Both the position numbers and the translations under genes were made by a program. From positions 1-64,000 of the forward strand of contig CAZIAL010000016.1 of the NCBI GenBank assembly GCA_964536965.1: 64,000 nucleotides of DNA, in the 5' to 3' direction. How positions within the stretch are numbered: position 1 is the stretch's first letter; the number at the start of each line of letters is the position of its first letter. Positions 59,874-64,000 of this stretch are shown piece after piece. The notes under the pieces are model-generated. The model saw only the letters and a list, made by a program, of their open reading frames with translations. It ran no database searches and was not told where the DNA came from. This stretch comes from JACMQW01 sp964536965 (GTDB lineage Bacteria; Bdellovibrionota; UBA1018).

Positions 59874-61114
59874 TAGTCGTAGCGTATCCCTTCCATCGGC
59901 GATTGGGTAGAGACCCGGAACGCGGGATAAATCGTCGCACCGAGGATGATGAGGAGCGCCAGGCATCCGATCCAGGCGATTTCGTTCCAGTCCATCGTAA
60001 CGGGCAGGTACTCGATGTAATAGACGTCCGCGGGCAGTCGGATCAGCTTCGTTCGATCGAGCAAGACGTTTAAGAGGAGTCCGAGCCCCATTCCTGCACC
60101 CGTTCCGACCAGCCCGATGCCCAGCCCGATCAGCGCGAAAATTCGGAAGCCTTGGCCAGGACGAAGGCCCATGGCCTTCAGAATCGCGATCTCTTTCGTC
60201 TTGTCATGGATCATCATCATCAGCGTCGATACGACGTTGAAGGCGGCCACGATCACGATCGCCAGCAGGATGATCGAAATGACGATCTTCTCGAGTTTGA
60301 TCGCGTAGAAAAGATTTTTATTCAGCTGGGTCCAGTCCTTGGAGCGAAACGGATAGCCGAACGACTCGCCGAGCAGGTCGGATGCGGCTCGGGGGTCTTC
60401 GCCGCGCGGAAGCTTGAGCTTAAACGTGCTCGCCCGATTCGGTAGCCCGAAAATCTTTTGGGACCAGTCGATCTTCGCGAATGCATACTTGGAATCGTAT
60501 TCATACATTCCGAGACTGGCGATACCCACGACCGTGGCTTCCAAGATTTTCGGAATCCCGAGCGAACGCGACTCGCCTTCCGAGCCGGCCGACGCGACTT
60601 GCGGAATCACGAGGCGGATGGGATTTCCAACGGTAGCCCCGATTTTCTCCGCGAGGACCTTGGCGAGCACGATCTCGCCATCGGCCTGCGGCATGCGCCC
60701 CTTCAGAATCCGTTTCGGCAAAGTCGTCGCCTTCGCCGCGGCTTCCGGATCGATTCCTTCGAGCAGAACCCCGCCCGTTCCCAACGGTCCCGCCGCCATC
60801 AACTCGGTGATGAGCGACGCAGAGATCGCCTCGGTCTGCGGGAGCGCGCGCATGATCTTTTGGCGGATCAGCGCCGGATCGACAACGGGATCCGCGCGCG
60901 AATAGAGGACGACATCGCCGTTCAGCCCGCTGATCGCATCGCCGAGCTCCCCTTCGAACCCGTTGATCACCGAGGTCACCACGGTCAGAGCCAGGACACC
61001 TAAAGCGACTCCGACGACGGAGACCCAGGAAATCAGGGAAAGGAAACCGTCCGAGGTCTTCGAAAGCAGAAATCCTCGGGCAAGAATGGTGACCGGATTC
61101 GGGCGCCGGGCCAT
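59873..61114 (-). CDS. Lipoprotein-releasing ABC transporter permease LolC/LolE (LolF-like)
   Basis: 413 residues with an N-terminal membrane helix (about 25-50), a periplasmic MacB-like domain (about 55-270) and three C-terminal helices, the FtsX/LolE layout. Only one permease gene is present, unlike the LolC plus LolE pair of Enterobacteria, so it likely homodimerises as in LolF-type systems. With LolD it extracts mature lipoproteins for delivery to the outer membrane. Start and the lysS stop share TAATG. Confidence 0.93.
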   Translation of the reverse strand: MARRPNPVTILARGFLLSKTSDGFLSLISWVSVVGVALGVLALTVVTSVINGFEGELGDAISGLNGDVVLYSRADPVVDPALIRQKIMRALPQTEAISASLITELMAAGPLGTGGVLLEGIDPEAAAKATTLPKRILKGRMPQADGEIVLAKVLAEKIGATVGNPIRLVIPQVASAGSEGESRSLGIPKILEATVVGIASLGMYEYDSKYAFAKIDWSQKIFGLPNRASTFKLKLPRGEDPRAASDLLGESFGYPFRSKDWTQLNKNLFYAIKLEKIVISIILLAIVIVAAFNVVSTLMMMIHDKTKEIAILKAMGLRPGQGFRIFALIGLGIGLVGTGAGMGLGLLLNVLLDRTKLIRLPADVYYIEYLPVTMDWNEIAWIGCLALLIILGATIYPAFRVSTQSPMEGIRYD

Positions 61115-62676
61115 TACTCCCTCTCGGAGGTGAAGTGGGTGCCCTCGTCCGTATGCGCGGGAACATCGACGAGCTTACGCATGGCCGGAAAAAGGATCAC
61201 GTCGCGAATGGAAGCCGAGTCCGTGAAGAGCATTGCCAGGCGATCGATTCCGATACCTTGCCCCGCGGTCGGAGGCATTCCGTACTCGAGGGCGACGCAA
61301 TAATCTTCGTCGTGCTCGCACGCTTCGAGATCGCCGCCCTCTTTCGCCTCGCTCTGCTTGAGAAACCGATTTCGCTGATCCACGGGATCGTTCAACTCGC
61401 TGAACGCATTCCCGACCTCGCGGCCGTAAATAAACATTTCGAAACGATCGACGAGGAAGGGGTCCTTTTCGTTCAGTCTCGAAAGCGGGGATACATCCGT
61501 CGGATACTGCGTGATGAACGTCGGCTGGATCAGCTTCGCTTCCACCTCGGCATCGAAAATCGCCATGATCAGATTTCCGATCGGCGCCTTCGTTTCCATA
61601 TGGATATGCTTCGCTTTCCCGTACGCAAGCAGCGCCTCGCGGTCGCGAATCTTCGCGCGGTCCTGGAAACCGGAATGCTTCAGGATTGAGTCCTCGACCG
61701 AAATCCGCTCCCACTTGCCGCCGAGTTCGATCTCGGTTCCTTGGTAGGTAATCTTGGTCTTGCCCGTGAGCTTTACGGCGATTCGCGACAGGAGTTGCTC
61801 CGAGAGATCCATCAGGTCCTCGTATGTCGCGTACGTCATGTAGAACTCGAGCATCGTGAATTCGGGATTGTGCTTGATCGAAACGCCTTCGTTCCGGAAG
61901 TTACGGTTGATCTCGAAGACGCGTTCGAACCCGCCGACCACGAGCCGCTTCAGATAGAGCTCGGGAGCGATCCGAAGATAGAGGTCGGTATCCAGCGTAT
62001 TGTGATGGGTCACGAATGGTCGCGCCGCCGCCCCGCCGGCGATAGGGTGGAGCATCGGCGTTTCGACTTCCATGAAGTCATGCTCACGGAAGAACTGACG
62101 GATTTCATCGACGATCAGCGCGCGCTTGCGGAACGTCTCGCGGGACTCTTCGGTCACGATCAGGTCGACGTACCGCTGGCGATAGCGCTTCTCGATATCG
62201 GTCATACCGTGAAACTTTTCGGGAAGCGGCTGCAGGGACTTCGTCAGGAGCACGAGTTTATCGGCGTGAACGGATAGTTCGCCGGTTTTGGTTTTGAAAA
62301 GATGCCCTTCGACATACGCGATATCGCCCACATCGAAATCGTCTTTATAGAGCGCGTACCCTTCTTCGCCGAGCGAGTCCTTGGCGACGTAGACTTGGAT
62401 CAGTCCGGTTCGATCTCTGAGACGAAGGAACGCCGCCTTTCCGAAGTCGCGGATCGCCATCGCGCGTCCGGCGACGGTCGCGCGAATCTTCGCCCCTTCA
62501 AGCTCCTCTTTCGACTTCTCGTCGTACTCCCGATGCAGATCGGCCGCGAGATTCTCGGGGCGATATCCGTTTTTGTACGGATTCTCGTTTCGGCCCTGAA
62601 TCCGAAGCATTTTTTCGTAACGAACGCGGACTTGTTCCGGCAAATGGGAGAGATCGGGGGTCGAGGAGGTGGTCAT
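61114..62676 (-). CDS. lysS: Lysyl-tRNA synthetase, class II
   Basis: 520 residues from ATG 62676: an N-terminal OB-fold anticodon-binding domain (about 55-165) and the class II core with motif 2 Phe-Arg-Asn-Glu-Gly and motif 3 Gly-Ile-Gly-Ile-Asp-Arg-Leu. It charges tRNA-Lys in the cytoplasm. The ATG at 62676 lies four bases after the trxB stop; an in-frame ATG at 62715 would overlap trxB. No clear ribosome-binding site precedes it. Confidence 0.95.
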   Translation of the reverse strand: MTTSSTPDLSHLPEQVRVRYEKMLRIQGRNENPYKNGYRPENLAADLHREYDEKSKEELEGAKIRATVAGRAMAIRDFGKAAFLRLRDRTGLIQVYVAKDSLGEEGYALYKDDFDVGDIAYVEGHLFKTKTGELSVHADKLVLLTKSLQPLPEKFHGMTDIEKRYRQRYVDLIVTEESRETFRKRALIVDEIRQFFREHDFMEVETPMLHPIAGGAAARPFVTHHNTLDTDLYLRIAPELYLKRLVVGGFERVFEINRNFRNEGVSIKHNPEFTMLEFYMTYATYEDLMDLSEQLLSRIAVKLTGKTKITYQGTEIELGGKWERISVEDSILKHSGFQDRAKIRDREALLAYGKAKHIHMETKAPIGNLIMAIFDAEVEAKLIQPTFITQYPTDVSPLSRLNEKDPFLVDRFEMFIYGREVGNAFSELNDPVDQRNRFLKQSEAKEGGDLEACEHDEDYCVALEYGMPPTAGQGIGIDRLAMLFTDSASIRDVILFPAMRKLVDVPAHTDEGTHFTSERE

Positions 62677-62680
62677 ATTT

Positions 62681-63613
62681 TCAGTGGCCTTCGGCTTCGA
62701 GGAATCGTTCGGCATCGATCGCCGCCATACAACCTGTGCCGGCCGCCGTCACGGCCTGGCGATAAACATGGTCGGCGACATCCCCGGCCGCGAAAATCCC
62801 CGGCACGTTCGTCTTCGTCGTTCCGGGCTCCACGACCAGGTAACCATTTTCGTCCGTCTTCAGGATGTCGACGAACGGCTTCGTATTCGGCTCGTGGCCG
62901 ATCGCGATGAAAAGGCCGGTGACTTTCATCTCCGACTTCGCGCCCGTTTCGAGGTTCTTGAGCGTCAGGGATTCAACCGCAGTCGCGCCGTTGATTTCTT
63001 CGACCGCGGTGTTCCAGATGAACTTGATCTTCGGATTCTTCTGCGCCTTTTCCTGCATGATCTTCGAGGCGCGCAGGGAATCGCGGCGATGGATCACGGT
63101 CACGGATTTCGCGAAGCGCGTGAGGAACGTCGCCTCCTCCATCGCGGTATCGCCACCGCCTACGACGGCGATGTCCTGGTTGCGGAAAAAGAAACCGTCG
63201 CAAGTCGCGCACGCCGAGACCCCTTTGCCGTAATATTTTTTCTCGCTCTCGATCCCGAGCCATTTCGCGGAGGCGCCAGTCGAGATGATGAGCGTCGAGG
63301 TTTCCACCGTCGTTCCGTTATCCAGGTGGAGCACGAACGGACGTTTCTTCGCATCGACCTTCGTCACTCGCCCCGTGAGGAAACGCGTCCCGAATCTTTC
63401 CGCCTGCTTCCGGAACTGGGCCATGAGTTCGGGACCCATCACCCCTTCCGCGAAGCCCGGATAATTTTCGACGTCACTCGTGATCGTGAGCTGGCCACCC
63501 GGCTGCTCCCCTTCGATCACCAGCGGCTGGAGGTTCGCCCGGGCGGCATAAATCGCCGCGGTCAATCCGGCGGGACCCGTACCTAAGACGACGACGTTTT
63601 CAGGAGAAGCCAT
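62681..63613 (-). CDS. trxB: Thioredoxin reductase
   Basis: 310 residues: FAD motif Gly-Thr-Gly-Pro-Ala-Gly near 11-16, redox pair Cys135-Ala-Thr-Cys138, NADPH motif Gly-Gly-Gly-Asp-Thr-Ala and C-terminal Gly-Asp-Val-Ala-Asp. It passes electrons from NADPH to thioredoxin and so supplies reducing power for periplasmic disulfide isomerases and peroxidases. GGAGC precedes the ATG. It is the first gene of the long leftward run; the next gene upstream is a small hypothetical, 98 bases away. Confidence 0.96.
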   Translation of the reverse strand: MASPENVVVLGTGPAGLTAAIYAARANLQPLVIEGEQPGGQLTITSDVENYPGFAEGVMGPELMAQFRKQAERFGTRFLTGRVTKVDAKKRPFVLHLDNGTTVETSTLIISTGASAKWLGIESEKKYYGKGVSACATCDGFFFRNQDIAVVGGGDTAMEEATFLTRFAKSVTVIHRRDSLRASKIMQEKAQKNPKIKFIWNTAVEEINGATAVESLTLKNLETGAKSEMKVTGLFIAIGHEPNTKPFVDILKTDENGYLVVEPGTTKTNVPGIFAAGDVADHVYRQAVTAAGTGCMAAIDAERFLEAEGH

Positions 63614-63710
63614 ATCTGAAGCTCCAGTCTAGAGGATGTAAAATCGCCCACGGCCGGCCGAGGGATTCGGCGGTGGCGCGGGTGACTCGGAAAACAGTGA
63701 GGACGAATGC

Positions 63711-63893
63711 TTAAGCGGAGTTGTCGGCGATGAGTGCGTCGATGCTGACGATCTCCGCGTTCTCGGACTCGTCCGGGAGTTCTTTCAGGAACTTTTCGTA
63801 GTCTTCGGACTTGGTGGTCCCACGCTGAACGTTGCGCTCGATCACGCGGCTGTCGAATTTCTTCGCTTCGGTGGCATCAAAAAGGAGTGTCAT
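63711..63893 (-). CDS. 60-residue charged protein, function unknown
   Basis: A small acidic/basic protein without signal peptide or membrane segment. Helical segments with Lys-Phe-Asp-Ser-Arg-Val-Ile-Glu-Arg and Lys-Ser-Glu-Asp-Tyr-Glu-Lys-Phe-Leu suggest a compact helical domain with an acidic tail. Codon use agrees with neighbours. A well-spaced promoter lies immediately upstream, giving an almost leaderless mRNA; only a weak AAGG precedes the ATG. I do not recognise the family. Confidence 0.7.
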   Translation of the reverse strand: MTLLFDATEAKKFDSRVIERNVQRGTTKSEDYEKFLKELPDESENAEIVSIDALIADNSA

Positions 63894-63902
63894 AGGCCTT
63901 AG

Positions 63903-63931
63903 TTATTATGCGCTCCGCGAAACTGAGTCAA
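63903..63931 (-). promoter_or_regulatory. Promoter of the 60-residue protein
   Basis: TTGACT (63931-63926), 17 bases, TAATAA (63908-63903). Only nine bases separate the -10 from the ATG at 63893, so the mRNA would have almost no leader. Nothing else is seen between 63932 and the window end. Confidence 0.5.
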
Positions 63932-64000
63932 TTCATCTCGGGACTCCGAAAACGATGCTGCGATGCATTAATGCCAGGTCTTATCCCCGGAGTCGCGATC

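Noticed and set aside
1..64000. CRISPR arrays, tRNA or rRNA genes, insertion sequences, prophage or att sites
   Set aside because: No regularly spaced repeats, cloverleaf-like segments ending in CCA, transposase or integrase motifs, or flanking duplications were seen by reading; weak or divergent cases could be missed without a search.

Overview
The window comes from a Gram-negative, flagellated bacterium of high GC content (around 60 % by eye). It carries a complete outer-membrane assembly set (BamA, Skp/OmpH, LolCE/LolD, Lpx enzymes), LpoB, many lipoproteins and outer-membrane barrels, a flagellin with a sigma-28-type promoter, an NtrC-type regulator and a eukaryotic-type Ser/Thr kinase with PEGA-like segments. 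A YkuD+NTF2 peptidoglycan enzyme resembles the curvature enzymes of Bdellovibrio and Campylobacterota. Together this fits Bdellovibrionota or a neighbouring delta-type lineage. The assignment is inference, not proven. I see no tRNA, rRNA, CRISPR array, insertion sequence or prophage. A run of 10 Ns at 43810-43819 is an assembly gap.

Layout, left half. 0-7 kb: a zinc-dependent phospholipase/nuclease-like hydrolase open at the left edge, a secreted tandem-repeat protein behind a strong promoter, an SGNH-like hydrolase, and a histidine kinase/NtrC pair. 7-13.6 kb: two envelope proteins of unknown role, flagellin with a structured leader, trmB, a glutathione-peroxidase-like protein, ctaA with a 50-residue membrane protein too short for routine calling, and lpoB with its partner lipoprotein. 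13.7-20.3 kb: a six-gene operon of two ArsA/Get3-like ATPases, a TPR protein, glutamate-cysteine ligase, cystathionine beta-synthase and a cystathionine gamma-lyase/synthase. 20.3-28.3 kb: lipoprotein and barrel genes, a PP2C-type phosphatase with a degenerate receiver, an HD-GYP protein, an OmpR-type regulator and the PEGA Ser/Thr kinase.

Layout, right half. 28.4-34.6 kb: a leftward run ssb, polyprenol-mannose synthase, YkuD-NTF2 enzyme, FAD oxidoreductase, serine hydrolase, mpl, most of which points to peptidoglycan remodelling and recycling. 34.6-44.1 kb: a zinc-ribbon membrane protein, an Rsm22-like methyltransferase with a cysteine cluster, two secreted Cys-containing proteins facing a third secreted protein across overlapping divergent promoters, rsmB, sppA, two small barrels and a coiled-coil membrane protein interrupted by the gap. 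44.2-47.3 kb: rpsA and a secreted HExxH metalloprotease.

47.3-63.6 kb is a single leftward run of 15 genes: trxB, lysS, lolC/E, lolD, bamA, skp, lpxD, fabZ, lpxA, lpxB, lpxK, an LpxL-like gene, a DUF3108 lipoprotein, a heptosyltransferase and a GT4 glycosyltransferase. It closes with a bidirectional terminator. Genes overlap or lie within 60 bases throughout, so lipid A synthesis, core assembly, lipoprotein export and barrel insertion look co-expressed.

The main leads in Part 2 are the ArsA-ArsA-TPR-thiol operon, the structured flagellin leader, the overlapping divergent promoters at 38.7 kb, the LpxL-like protein lacking its catalytic histidine, and starts that look leaderless.
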